Below, piece by piece: positions 1 to 7,525 of a DNA stretch of 36,708 nt. Both the position numbers and the translations under genes were made by a program. Every line of letters starts with the position of its first letter. Positions within the stretch are counted from its first letter, which is position 1. Source of the stretch: an uncultured SAR116 cluster alpha proteobacterium (lineage in GTDB: Bacteria > Pseudomonadota > Alphaproteobacteria > Puniceispirillales > Marisalimonadaceae); contig CACNEF010000010.1 in assembly GCA_902619485.1 (NCBI GenBank), positions 1-36,708 of the forward strand, written 5' to 3'. The notes beneath the pieces are model-generated. The model did no database searches, was not told the DNA's origin, and saw nothing but the letters and a program-made list of their open reading frames with translations.

Positions 1-75
1 CATGTGCTTACTATAGCCAACTACGTCAGTGGCAAATATGACTGCTATCTTACGGTCTATGTCTGATGAACTCAT
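1..75 (-). CDS. Class III adenylate/guanylate cyclase, N-terminal 25 codons only (runs off the left edge)
   Basis: Translating the reverse strand from the ATG at 75 gives 25 residues without a stop, including RKIAVIFATDVVGYSKHM. This closely matches the start of the class III nucleotidyl cyclase domain, which usually reads like RRLAAILAADVVGYSRLM. Asp17 would be the first of the two metal-binding aspartates. In such proteins the cyclase domain sits at the very N-terminus and is often followed by TPR or sensory modules, but that part lies outside the window. No good Shine-Dalgarno precedes this ATG. The gene diverges from the small ORF at 249, and the 173 bases between them must hold both promoters. 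The family call is likely although only a short segment is visible. Confidence 0.72.
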   Translation of the reverse strand, partial: MSSSDIDRKIAVIFATDVVGYSKHM

Positions 76-237
76 ATGATTATTTTAAGCATTAATGTGA
101 TGTTGTTTCAATAGTCATTTTTGTATAGATTTTAATCATTTTTATAGAAAAGACTATTATTGTGTCACTACTTAGTTAGCTTACAGGGCTTACTTGATAG
201 CTTTGAATGGGTTTGTTTAAATTACTATTTTTCAAAT

Positions 238-242
238 GGAGG
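238..242 (+). promoter_or_regulatory. Shine-Dalgarno GGAGG deciding the ATG at 249
   Basis: GGAGG ends six bases before the ATG at 249. The frame is also open from an ATG at 207, but that start has no comparable site, so 249 is preferred. Confidence 0.7.
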
Positions 243-248
243 ATAAAA

Positions 249-497
249 ATGTCTATAAAAATTTCAGTTGTAGAAAAAAAAGTAGTTGAAACAATTAATC
301 AATATAATATTGACGAATATTATATAAATGAGAGCTATGGATCAATTGAAAGATTTAATCAGATAGTTACTGGGGAAAGTCCTAAAAAAGATGAAATGCC
401 TTTGATGGATTTTCTAAGTGAAATCAGACCAAATAATATTTTACAAATGCAGCCAAAAGCTAGCGCAGATAACCTTAAAATTAAACACGGTTATTAA
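249..497 (+). CDS. Hypothetical protein, 82 residues
   Basis: This is a small soluble protein of unknown function; I do not recognise the family. The start at 249 is chosen over the in-frame ATG at 207 because a full GGAGG lies six bases upstream. The product is mixed-charge and rich in Ile, Asn, Lys and Glu. It has no membrane segment, no cysteine and no obvious motif. A short helical N-terminal half (SVVEKKVVETINQYNI) is followed by a Pro-rich, probably extended tail. It stands alone, divergent from the cyclase gene on its left and followed by about 350 bases without a gene. A hairpin at 669-693 could end its transcript. The strong ribosome binding site argues that it is real, but coding status is unproven. 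Confidence 0.55.
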   Translation: MSIKISVVEKKVVETINQYNIDEYYINESYGSIERFNQIVTGESPKKDEMPLMDFLSEIRPNNILQMQPKASADNLKIKHGY

Positions 498-668
498 TAT
501 TTTTAGATTGATTGATCTATTTACTAAACTGCTATGATACAACTTTTAAATTATATTTGGCATAATATCTAAATAATTTAAATGCCATTCAAATATGAAA
601 ATTATAATTAATTAATGTTTTATTAAACTTTAGAGTAATATAGTATTTCCCATATAGAAATGTTTTTG

Positions 669-693
669 AAAAGTTCCTTAGAAATGAACTTTT
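669..693 (+). terminator. Possible weak hairpin terminator
   Basis: A perfect 8-bp inverted repeat (AAAAGTTC at 669-676, GAACTTTT at 686-693) surrounds a 9-base loop and ends in a run of T. It lies about 170 bases downstream of the 82-residue ORF. The stem has only two G:C pairs, so stability is doubtful. Confidence 0.3.
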
Positions 694-831
694 TATTATT
701 AGTTTATGTAATTTTATATCAAACTACTTTATATTTTAGTCAGGCTTTTATTTAAGGCTATTTTATAAATATCAAATAATATTTTACAAACATAAATATA
801 GTATATTTACTAAATAATATTTAGTTTTTAT

Positions 832-836
832 AGGAG
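832..836 (+). promoter_or_regulatory. Shine-Dalgarno AGGAG supporting a TTG start at 844
   Basis: AGGAG ends seven bases before the TTG at 844. The frame has no nearby ATG, so this site decides the start of the methyltransferase. Confidence 0.7.
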
Positions 837-843
837 TTAAAAA

Positions 844-1887
844 TTGGCTGATATCGAAAAAACCAGAAAGTTACAATATAAAGTAATGCAAGATATGGCA
901 GCTGGGGCATTAATTCCTATGATGCGAATTGGAGATGAACTTAGCCTTTTTAAAAATTTAAATAAATTAGGTCCATGTACGTCCGATGAATTCAGTGAAC
1001 AAATTAAAATGGATAAAAGATATATCAGGGAATGGTTGCTTGCTTTGGCAGCAGCTGGATATATAGATTATAACAATAAAAAAGAGGAATTTTCTCTTAG
1101 TCCAGAACAATTTTCAATTTTAGGAGATGAAGATAGTATTTCATTAATGATTGGAGGATTTGAAAATTTAGTAGGGGCAATTCATAATATAGATATAATA
1201 AAAGATAATTTTAAAAATGGTAAAGGAACTGGTTGGGGAAACTTACATCCATGTTGCCTATCTGGGTCTGCTAGATTTTTCAAGCCATCATATTCAATTT
1301 TTTTAATAAAAAAATGGATTCCAAGTCTTGATGGTGCAGATGAAATGCTTACTAAAGGTGTCACATTTGCAGACATTGGATGTGGACATGGTTACTCCTC
1401 TTCATTAATAGCACAAAAATATCCTAATTCAAGAATAGTAGGTATTGATCCTCATGAACCGTCAATTGCCGAAGCTAAAAATAATAATAGAAAACTTAGT
1501 AATTTAGAATTTAGAATTAATAACGCTAAAAATTATGATGGTCATTATGATATAATTGCTTTTTTTGATTGTCTTCATGACATGGGAGATCCACTTGGGG
1601 CTATTCAATACGCAAAAACAAAACTCAACCCTAATGGAATGATTATGCTTGTAGAGCCGACTGCTGATGACTTGCCAGAAAATAATTTTAATTTAATTGG
1701 ACAAATGTATTATTCATTTTCGACTATTGCATGTATCCCAGCATCAAAATCTCAAGAAGTTGGCATGGCACTTGGAGCACAAGCAGGGCCACAAAAATTA
1801 TTCTCTATCCTGAATGAGGCTGGATTTAAAGATACAAAAGTTACATACAAAACTGCTTCTAACATGGTTATACAAGGAAAATTATGA
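844..1887 (+). CDS. Class I SAM-dependent methyltransferase with N-terminal winged-helix domain
   Basis: This looks like a small-molecule methyltransferase of the Rv2258c-like type. Residues 1-90 form a winged-helix dimerisation region (MRIGDELSLFKNL, then YIREWLLALAAAGYI). Residues from about 170 form a Rossmann methyltransferase domain. The SAM-binding motif DIGCGHG is at 177-183, an acidic residue follows in IVGIDPHEPS, and FFDCLHDMGDP is motif-IV-like. The start is a TTG with AGGAG seven bases upstream. The length of 347 residues is normal for the family. It is monocistronic, with a long gene-free stretch before it and tRNA-Val in opposite orientation after it. The substrate cannot be read from the sequence. 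The winged helix is unlikely to bind DNA, since in this family it normally serves dimerisation and the substrate pocket. Confidence 0.85.
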   Translation: MADIEKTRKLQYKVMQDMAAGALIPMMRIGDELSLFKNLNKLGPCTSDEFSEQIKMDKRYIREWLLALAAAGYIDYNNKKEEFSLSPEQFSILGDEDSISLMIGGFENLVGAIHNIDIIKDNFKNGKGTGWGNLHPCCLSGSARFFKPSYSIFLIKKWIPSLDGADEMLTKGVTFADIGCGHGYSSSLIAQKYPNSRIVGIDPHEPSIAEAKNNNRKLSNLEFRINNAKNYDGHYDIIAFFDCLHDMGDPLGAIQYAKTKLNPNGMIMLVEPTADDLPENNFNLIGQMYYSFSTIACIPASKSQEVGMALGAQAGPQKLFSILNEAGFKDTKVTYKTASNMVIQGKL

Positions 1888-1888
1888 C

Positions 1889-1907
1889 AAAAAAAACAAT
1901 TTTTTTT
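1889..1907. terminator. A8-CAA-T8 dyad, possible bidirectional terminator
   Basis: Eight A, then CAA, then eight T form a perfect A:T inverted repeat. It lies directly behind the methyltransferase stop on the plus strand and directly behind the tRNA-Val 3' end on the minus strand. In both directions it ends in a T-run, as expected of a terminator, but the stem contains no G:C pair, so its efficiency is uncertain. Confidence 0.35.
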
Positions 1908-1908
1908 A

Positions 1909-1983
1909 TGGTGGGACTAACTGGGATTGAACCAGTGACCCCTTCGATGTCAACGAAGTGCTCTCCCGCTGAGCTATAGTCCC
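1909..1983 (-). tRNA. tRNA-Val(GAC)
   Basis: The reverse strand folds as a complete cloverleaf of 75 bases with an encoded CCA end. The acceptor stem is GGGACTA/TAGTCCC with discriminator A. The anticodon stem is CTTCG/CGAAG around the loop TTGACAT, and the T-loop reads GGTTCAATCC. The anticodon GAC (plus-strand 1949-1951) reads valine codons GUC and GUU. It is transcribed alone, toward the 3' end of the methyltransferase gene. Confidence 0.95.
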
Positions 1984-2048
1984 ATTTTATAATTAAATAA
2001 ATTGTGTTATAATTTTATTATATTAGCAATTAAAAAAAGTAATTATTT

Positions 2049-2420
2049 ATGAAAAAAATTGTTCTAAAATTCAAAGATAAAAACCTAATTTTAAACTTAC
2101 GAGACACGCCAACAGCAGATGTGATTTATGACGCATCACCTTTTACCTCAACAGTGAAAAAATGGGGGGAAGAGATTTATTTTGAGACCCCTATTGATAT
2201 TGAATTAGAAGATGATGCTAGGGCAGTAATTGAGTTTGGAGAAATAGCATTCTGGAATGGAGGTTCAGCAATTGCTATTGGTTATGGTAAAACTCCAATT
2301 TCAAAAGAAAATGAAATTAGATTAATTTCACCTTGTAATATTTGGGCAGATAGTAATTTCGAAAAAAGTTATATTGAAAAAATTAAAGAAAACGAGATTG
2401 TTAAAATAGAAAAACTTTAA
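2049..2420 (+). CDS. Cyclophilin-like-fold protein (Cyclophil_like / TM1367 family)
   Basis: A 123-residue protein with the hallmarks of the small cyclophilin-like-fold family formerly called DUF369. These are PTADVIYDASPF near residue 20, a W-G-E-E-I-Y-F strand at about 40-46, FGEIAFWNGGSAIAIGYG at about 75-92 and then KTPIS. Family members have a cyclophilin beta-barrel, but prolyl isomerase activity has not been shown for this group to my knowledge, so no reaction is assigned. The start ATG follows an AT-rich leader. The stop overlaps the stop of the convergent thioesterase gene by the tetramer TTAA. Its only same-strand neighbour is distant, so it is probably monocistronic. Confidence 0.8.
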   Translation: MKKIVLKFKDKNLILNLRDTPTADVIYDASPFTSTVKKWGEEIYFETPIDIELEDDARAVIEFGEIAFWNGGSAIAIGYGKTPISKENEIRLISPCNIWADSNFEKSYIEKIKENEIVKIEKL

Positions 2421-2860
2421 TTATTTAGATCAACGTAAATTGTATCTAATTTTTTTTTAAATTCATAATCTAAGATTGTTGGTTTATTGTTAACTCTATC
2501 AACATACACATGAATGAAAAATCCGTCTGCAGATGCCAAATCATCATTAAGTTTAAATAAACCCACCTCATATCTGACTGAACTATTTCCAATTTTTGTT
2601 ACTCTAATTCCTGCGTCGATATCTTCTGGATATTCAAACGAAGAAAAGTAATTGCATCCTGATTGAACTATAAGACCAATATTATTTCCTTTTTTAATAT
2701 CTATTAAATTATTCTTTATTAACCATTTGTTAACTGCAGTATCAAATAACTCATAATAAATTACGTTATTTAAGTGACCATAAATATCATTGTCATTCCA
2801 CCTAGTACCCATTCTGGAAAAATAATTATAATCACTTCGATTTGTAGGATTTTGTCGCAA
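2417..2860 (-). CDS. Acyl-CoA thioesterase, hotdog (4HBT/YbgC-like) family
   Basis: A 147-residue single hotdog domain. The signature WNDNDIYGHLNN at 21-32 is the active-site loop of YbgC/FadM-type thioesterases, with Asp25 as the likely catalytic acid, followed by VIYYELFDTAVNKWL on the central helix. The expected reaction is hydrolysis of an acyl-CoA thioester; the chain is unknown. I take the TTG at 2860 as the start because GGAAGAG sits just upstream and no ATG lies before the catalytic loop except Met17. It follows the aminotransferase stop by one base, so the two are translationally coupled. It overlaps the convergent cyclophilin-like gene by four bases. Confidence 0.85.
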   Translation of the reverse strand: MRQNPTNRSDYNYFSRMGTRWNDNDIYGHLNNVIYYELFDTAVNKWLIKNNLIDIKKGNNIGLIVQSGCNYFSSFEYPEDIDAGIRVTKIGNSSVRYEVGLFKLNDDLASADGFFIHVYVDRVNNKPTILDYEFKKKLDTIYVDLNN

Positions 2861-2861
2861 A

Positions 2862-4079
2862 TTAACTCTTCCTATTTTTAAATTCTTTTAAAGTACAAAT
2901 TTTAGATGCTATAAAATCTATTTTATTTTCTGGCAAAGAAGCTATATTAATACGCCCATCAGGCATTAAGTATATTCCATTTTCTTTTCTTAATGTCATT
3001 ATTCCTTCTTTAGTAATAGGCAAAAGTGAAAACATACCATTTTGAACATTTAAAAAGCTAAAGTAATCTGTTTGAAATTTGTTTTGTAAACTTTTTGAGA
3101 ATTTTTCTCTTAGAGAAACTATTCTTTTTTGCATTCTACTAATTTCTAAAAGCCATTCATTTTTTAAAATACTATCATCAAGTAAAATATTTATTATTTC
3201 AGCAGCATGGTCTGGTGGATGAAAATAAAGCTCACGAGCAATTTCACTTAACATTGTTGCCAAAGATTCACTTTTTACTTGATTGGAGTCAGTAATAACT
3301 GCAATCAGACCACAACGGTCTCTGTAAACACCAAAAGTTTTACTAGATGAAATAGTTATTATTACTTCAGGTACAATTTTAACTAATTTTCTAATACCTA
3401 GAACATCTTCATCAATGCCTTTACCCAAACCCTGGTAAACCAAATCTATAAATGGAACAATTCCATTTTTTTTACATATTTCACCAACCTCTTCCCATTG
3501 ATCAATATTCAAGTCAGCTCCAGTTGGATTATGACAACATCCATGTAATAATAATGCATCACCCGACTTTAATTTCTTTAAATCTAAAATCATATCTTCA
3601 AAATTTAAGAAATTGTTTGTGTTATCGTAATAATTATGTTTTGTGATTTTTAGACCAGATTTTTGAAACATAAAAGTTTGTTGTCCCCATGTCGGATTAG
3701 GGATAGATATTAGATTATTTTTTAATTTACTTTTAATAAGTTCTCCAGCAATTCTTAAACCAGAGCCTGCACCAGGAATTTGTATTGCGCCAATTTTGTT
3801 GTTTCTTTCATTAAGAATATCTTTTCCTAAAACTAATTTTAAAATTTTTTTACAGTATTCAGAGTTTCCAGCAGGTGTTTTATATGATTTAGAAACTTCG
3901 TTTTGTAACAATAAAGTTTCAGCTTTTTTAACTGCTTTAAAGACAGGCGCCTCACCTCTTTCATCTCTATATATACCTATTCCCAAGTCAATTTTAGAAG
4001 TTCTCTTATCACTTTCTAATTCTTTGAACATAAGTCTGGTTGCATCAAGTGCAGGTGATTGAATATCAAAATATCTCAT
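2862..4079 (-). CDS. Class I aromatic/aspartate aminotransferase (PLP-dependent)
   Basis: This is a fold-type I aminotransferase of the aspartate/tyrosine subgroup (TyrB/AspC-like), moving an amino group between aspartate or an aromatic amino acid and 2-oxoglutarate in the cytosol. Counting from the ATG at 4079, visible marks are DLGIGIYRDERGEAPVF (31-47), HNPTG (183-187), the PLP-contacting IDLVYQ (211-216), SSSKTFG with the Schiff-base Lys247, and a late GRINIASL carrying the carboxylate-binding Arg. The frame is open to a GTG at 4112, but homologues begin close to the SPALDATRLMF segment, so the ATG (405 residues) is preferred. It forms an operon with the thioesterase one base downstream and is divergent from the formylglutamate hydrolase. 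Substrate preference is not decidable here. Confidence 0.88.
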   Translation of the reverse strand: MRYFDIQSPALDATRLMFKELESDKRTSKIDLGIGIYRDERGEAPVFKAVKKAETLLLQNEVSKSYKTPAGNSEYCKKILKLVLGKDILNERNNKIGAIQIPGAGSGLRIAGELIKSKLKNNLISIPNPTWGQQTFMFQKSGLKITKHNYYDNTNNFLNFEDMILDLKKLKSGDALLLHGCCHNPTGADLNIDQWEEVGEICKKNGIVPFIDLVYQGLGKGIDEDVLGIRKLVKIVPEVIITISSSKTFGVYRDRCGLIAVITDSNQVKSESLATMLSEIARELYFHPPDHAAEIINILLDDSILKNEWLLEISRMQKRIVSLREKFSKSLQNKFQTDYFSFLNVQNGMFSLLPITKEGIMTLRKENGIYLMPDGRINIASLPENKIDFIASKICTLKEFKNRKS

Positions 4080-4169
4080 AGAAAATCTTTCAAATAAAAA
4101 TTTTAAATACACATAATTTAGTACACTTTTGAATTTGAACTAATAAACGAAATAAACTATAGAAATTAT

Positions 4170-4997
4170 ATGATAACTTACAATATTAGAAACGACCCCA
4201 AAAATCCAGTTTTAATAACGGTACCTCATGCAGGAAGTTTTTACCCAGAACTTTTTAAAAAATATATAAAATTAGACTTAGATAAAATAAGAAAAATTGA
4301 AGATTATCAATCTGATAAAATATTAAAATTGATAAAAAAAGAAAATGTAGATTTTTTAATTGCAAAATGTTCTAGAGCTGTGGTGGATTTAAATAGATCT
4401 AGAAAATCAATAGATAATGATATGTTTAATGGAATTGCAATTATTGGCCAACCAGATGAAAAAAAAATGCTTTCATATGGTTTAGGTGTTTTCCCTAAAA
4501 TTATTTCTAATAAATCAATTTTTAAAAAAAAGTTATCAGTTTCATATTCAAAAAAAATGCTGGAAGAATATTATGATCCCTTTCATAAATCTTTATCAAT
4601 GCAATTAGAGTTTTTATTAAAAAAATTTGGTTTTTGTTATCATTTTGATCTTCACACTATGCCCTCTAGAGCTTTAAAACATTTTAAAATTAAACCAGAT
4701 ATTGTTTTAGGAAATAATTTTGGTAAAAGCTCATCTGAAAATTTAATTTATAAAATTAGAAACCGTTTTGAAAAATTTGGTCTTAAGGTTGAAATCAACA
4801 ACCCATACGCAGGTGGTTATATAACTAGGCATTATGGTAATCCATTAGTAGGCATTGAAACAATTCAAATAGAAATTAATAGATCATTATATATGGACGA
4901 AACAAATCTTAAAATACATAAGATTGATGATTTGCAAAAAATATTTTCTGAAATATTTAATAACTTTGGATACTCTCAAAGAGAGGCAGCTGAATAA
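4170..4997 (+). CDS. N-formylglutamate amidohydrolase family protein
   Basis: A 275-residue cytosolic hydrolase of the FGase family (PF05013). Typical segments are VLITVPHAGSFYP (14-26), RKIEDYQSDKI, SRAVVDLNRSRKSIDND around residue 70, and FCYHFDLHTMPS near residue 155, where histidines and acidic residues would hold zinc. The C-terminal IETIQIEINRSLYMDE matches the usual end of the domain. The known reaction is hydrolysis of N-formylglutamate to glutamate and formate, the last step of one histidine degradation route. No hut gene is next to it, so it may act on another N-acyl amino acid. It is divergent from the aminotransferase and ends two bases before the convergent mnmC stop. Confidence 0.85.
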   Translation: MITYNIRNDPKNPVLITVPHAGSFYPELFKKYIKLDLDKIRKIEDYQSDKILKLIKKENVDFLIAKCSRAVVDLNRSRKSIDNDMFNGIAIIGQPDEKKMLSYGLGVFPKIISNKSIFKKKLSVSYSKKMLEEYYDPFHKSLSMQLEFLLKKFGFCYHFDLHTMPSRALKHFKIKPDIVLGNNFGKSSSENLIYKIRNRFEKFGLKVEINNPYAGGYITRHYGNPLVGIETIQIEINRSLYMDETNLKIHKIDDLQKIFSEIFNNFGYSQREAAE

Positions 4998-4999
4998 AA

Positions 5000-6808
5000 T
5001 TATAAAAGTCTATTAACTCCTAATAAACGCTCTATATTAGAATTAATTACAAGAGGTTCATTTAAAAGACTTTTAATTAAAAATTCAGCATATAAAGGAG
5101 CATAAACAAACCCCCAAGATCCCATGCCTCCTAATAAGTATTCGTTTTTTATATTCTTGTTTATTACAGTTTCCAAACTACAAAAAAATGGCATTCTATC
5201 TTTTGTGCTTGCTCTTATGCTAACTCTATATTTTGATTCACTTTTAAAATCTTTAAATATTTTTTTTAAAAATTCTGGAATAGAATTTAAATTATTAATT
5301 TGATCTATTTCTTTATAATTTTTATCTTCATTTCTGTTGAATGAAGATCCTATTTGATGATAACCTCCAAAAGCCTGTGAGAAATGATGACCGTAACTAA
5401 AATTTAATTTAAAATTATTATATGCTTTATTTTCTTTTAAATAAGTTACTTGTCCAGAAATTGAATTGATAGGCACATTATTACTTAGATTTTTCATCTC
5501 GTAACCATTTGCCCAAATTACAGTTTTAGCTTTTAAACTATTACCTTTATCATCAATTAATAATTTAAGTTTGTCTTTAGTATTAATAACTTTTTTAACA
5601 TCAAAATTTGCTACAAATTTAACACCTTTAATTAAATTTTTTATAAATTTTTTATTATCCAATATTCCAGATGATTTCATGTATACATAATTTATATTTT
5701 CAAGGAACTCAGCGTTGTCTACTTTATTTGAAATCAAATCTAGTGGCCAATTATTTTGTAAAAGTTTTAAATATTTAACTTGATCTCTTTCCCTTGAAGG
5801 TAAAACAATAAGCCCATCAGACGGAGGAATTGAATTAAGATTTTTAGCAAGATTTCTTGAATAAGTAAAAGCCTCCAAAGAAAGTAATCCATAAGGAGAA
5901 TTATCCAATGTTAATTTTGGCATTTGAAGTGCCAACTTATTTCCACTTGCTCCACTTGCATATTTAGAAGATTTATCTACTACAAAACATTCTATATTTC
6001 TTTTTCTTAATGAATAAGCTAAGGAAGCACCTGAAATACCAGATCCTATTATAGCTACTGGTCCTATATATTCTTTAGAATTTGATACTTTATTAATTTT
6101 ATTTGATGGAGGTTTCTTTATCCCAATTAAACTTTCTTTTTTATTTCCAAAACCAACTACTTTTGATACAGAAAATCCTGAATTAGACAATCCTCTTCTC
6201 ACGTGCCCTGCAGAAGTAAATGTACTAAAAGTTCCTTTAAATTTTGTAGATAAATAAATTTGTTCAAAAAGTTTTGAATTCCAAGCAGATTTATTCTTTT
6301 TGGGAGCAAAACCATCTAAAAACCATGCATCAGCTTTAAATTTAAAATTTTTTAAACTGTTGAAGTCGTCATAAATTAAAATTAATTCAACATTTTCTGA
6401 ATCAAAAAAAATTCTATGTGTTGACTGATATAAGATTGGTAATTTTTTTATTAATTGATTAAAAAGTATTTTTACTCCGCATACTTTTTTATATACATTA
6501 TTTAACTCAATTTTTGTTAATGGAGCGCTTTCAAAACTAATATAAATTAATTTAGCATTTGGTTTTTTAGTTTCTTTCCATAGCTTCAAAGTCATTAGAA
6601 AACTTAAACCTGTACCAAATCCTAATTCAGAAATTATGAATTTATTAGAATTTTTAAAACGCGAAGCTAAATTGTTTGCTTTAATAAAATTATGCTGAGT
6701 TTCTTTTATTCCATGTTTTTTATCAAAATAAATATCTTTATATAAGTTTGAATAAACGCCTAATTCAGAAGAAATTGAAAGATATGATTTTTTTAAAATA
6801 TTTTTCAT
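5000..6808 (-). CDS. mnmC: Bifunctional tRNA mnm5s2U34 biosynthesis protein MnmC
   Basis: A fused enzyme finishing the 5-methylaminomethyl-2-thiouridine modification at the wobble base of tRNAs. The C-terminal FAD oxidoreductase removes the carboxymethyl group of cmnm5U and the N-terminal methyltransferase methylates the resulting nm5U. In the sequence, residues 1-235 are the MnmD-like methyltransferase, with ELGFGTG at 61-67 for SAM and the family mark WFLDGFAPKKN at 162-172. Residues from about 248 are a DAO-type oxidoreductase with VAIIGSGISGASLAYSL as dinucleotide-binding motif and GGMGSWGFVYAPLYAEFL near the end. At 602 residues it is somewhat shorter than E. coli MnmC, with both domains complete. 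It is monocistronic, convergent with the amidohydrolase and divergent from the YcgN gene. Confidence 0.93.
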   Translation of the reverse strand: MKNILKKSYLSISSELGVYSNLYKDIYFDKKHGIKETQHNFIKANNLASRFKNSNKFIISELGFGTGLSFLMTLKLWKETKKPNAKLIYISFESAPLTKIELNNVYKKVCGVKILFNQLIKKLPILYQSTHRIFFDSENVELILIYDDFNSLKNFKFKADAWFLDGFAPKKNKSAWNSKLFEQIYLSTKFKGTFSTFTSAGHVRRGLSNSGFSVSKVVGFGNKKESLIGIKKPPSNKINKVSNSKEYIGPVAIIGSGISGASLAYSLRKRNIECFVVDKSSKYASGASGNKLALQMPKLTLDNSPYGLLSLEAFTYSRNLAKNLNSIPPSDGLIVLPSRERDQVKYLKLLQNNWPLDLISNKVDNAEFLENINYVYMKSSGILDNKKFIKNLIKGVKFVANFDVKKVINTKDKLKLLIDDKGNSLKAKTVIWANGYEMKNLSNNVPINSISGQVTYLKENKAYNNFKLNFSYGHHFSQAFGGYHQIGSSFNRNEDKNYKEIDQINNLNSIPEFLKKIFKDFKSESKYRVSIRASTKDRMPFFCSLETVINKNIKNEYLLGGMGSWGFVYAPLYAEFLIKSLLNEPLVINSNIERLLGVNRLL

Positions 6809-6882
6809 TTTATATCTTTAACAATTAAAAGAAATTTATTAAATTTATTTAATAAAATATAATATTTATGTGATTTTTAACA

Positions 6883-7308
6883 ATGTTTTGGAAAACTAAG
6901 TCATTAAAAGATATGACTCCTAGTGAATGGGAATCATTATGCGATAGATGTGGGAAATGTTGTGTAGTTAAACTTGAAGATTTTGATACACAAGAAATTT
7001 ATTATACAAATGTATCTTGCAAGCTTTTATGCGAAAAAACTGCACTATGTAAAGATTATTTAAACAGAAAAGCTTTAGTGCCAGACTGTAAAATTTTATC
7101 TCCTAAAAACTTAAAAAATCTAAAATGGATGCCAGAAACTTGTGCTTATAAAATTCTTGATCAGGGCGGTCAATTACCAAATTGGCATCCATTAGTATGC
7201 GGAAATAACGAAGAAATTGTAAAAAGTGGTAATAGTGTGAAGAATAAGGTAACAAATGAAGAGAAGGTTAAAACAAAAAACTTACCAAATTATATCTATA
7301 ATTGGTAA
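6883..7308 (+). CDS. YcgN family (UPF0260) cysteine-cluster protein
   Basis: A 141-residue cytosolic protein of the YkgJ/YcgN cysteine-cluster superfamily. It opens with the family pattern TPSEWESLCDRCGKCCVVKLED. Cysteines stand at 20, 23, 26, 27, 46, 50, 56, 69, 87 and 106, and the segment CAYKILDQGGQLPNWHPLVC is typical. The cysteine pattern suggests a bound metal, zinc or iron-sulfur; the biochemical role is not established. The last 25 residues are Lys/Asn-rich and look like a lineage-specific tail. It is the first gene of a plus-strand string whose later members look lipid-related, 17 bases before the next gene. A TATAAT at 6858-6863 is a possible -10 element without a clear -35. Confidence 0.88.
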   Translation: MFWKTKSLKDMTPSEWESLCDRCGKCCVVKLEDFDTQEIYYTNVSCKLLCEKTALCKDYLNRKALVPDCKILSPKNLKNLKWMPETCAYKILDQGGQLPNWHPLVCGNNEEIVKSGNSVKNKVTNEEKVKTKNLPNYIYNW

Positions 7309-7325
7309 TTATATAAGGGAACAAA

Positions 7326-7508
7326 ATGTCTAGAAACATGTGGATATTAGCAGTATTAATTTCGGTATTGGTAATTGCTTCAATTTATAGAGAACAGTCA
7401 GGTATGAAAATGCCTGACCATTTAAATTGTAAAGAATCAATGTTTGAACAGATGTTTTCAGATAAATGCACTCCAAGAACTGGATTGAAGAAATTAAAAC
7501 AAAATTAG
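7326..7508 (+). CDS. Small single-pass membrane protein, 60 residues
   Basis: I do not recognise this family. Residues 5-20 form one hydrophobic helix (MWILAVLISVLVIASI) directly after the N-terminus. A short polar region with two cysteines (Cys36 and Cys48) and a basic C-terminus follow. The layout would suit a membrane-anchored accessory subunit or an uncleaved signal-anchor protein. A Shine-Dalgarno-like AAGGGA precedes the ATG. It has 17-base gaps to both the YcgN gene and the FAD oxidoreductase, so it very likely belongs to the same transcript. Conservation of the two cysteines in relatives would be the key test of function. Confidence 0.7.
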   Translation: MSRNMWILAVLISVLVIASIYREQSGMKMPDHLNCKESMFEQMFSDKCTPRTGLKKLKQN

Positions 7509-7525
7509 AATAGAGTCCTAAATAA

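Larger units (their letters stand above)
498..843. other. Gene-free AT-rich stretch
   Basis: About 346 bases, very rich in A and T, with many stops in all frames. I see no tRNA, no convincing ORF and no repeat array. The only structure I can point to is the AAAAGTTC/GAACTTTT hairpin at 669-693. The last part must carry the promoter of the methyltransferase gene at 844, but no clear -35/-10 pair stands out. Confidence 0.5.

Noticed and set aside
3796-4062. 88-codon plus-strand frame inside the aminotransferase
   Set aside because: Antisense to strongly conserved coding sequence with no recognisable features.
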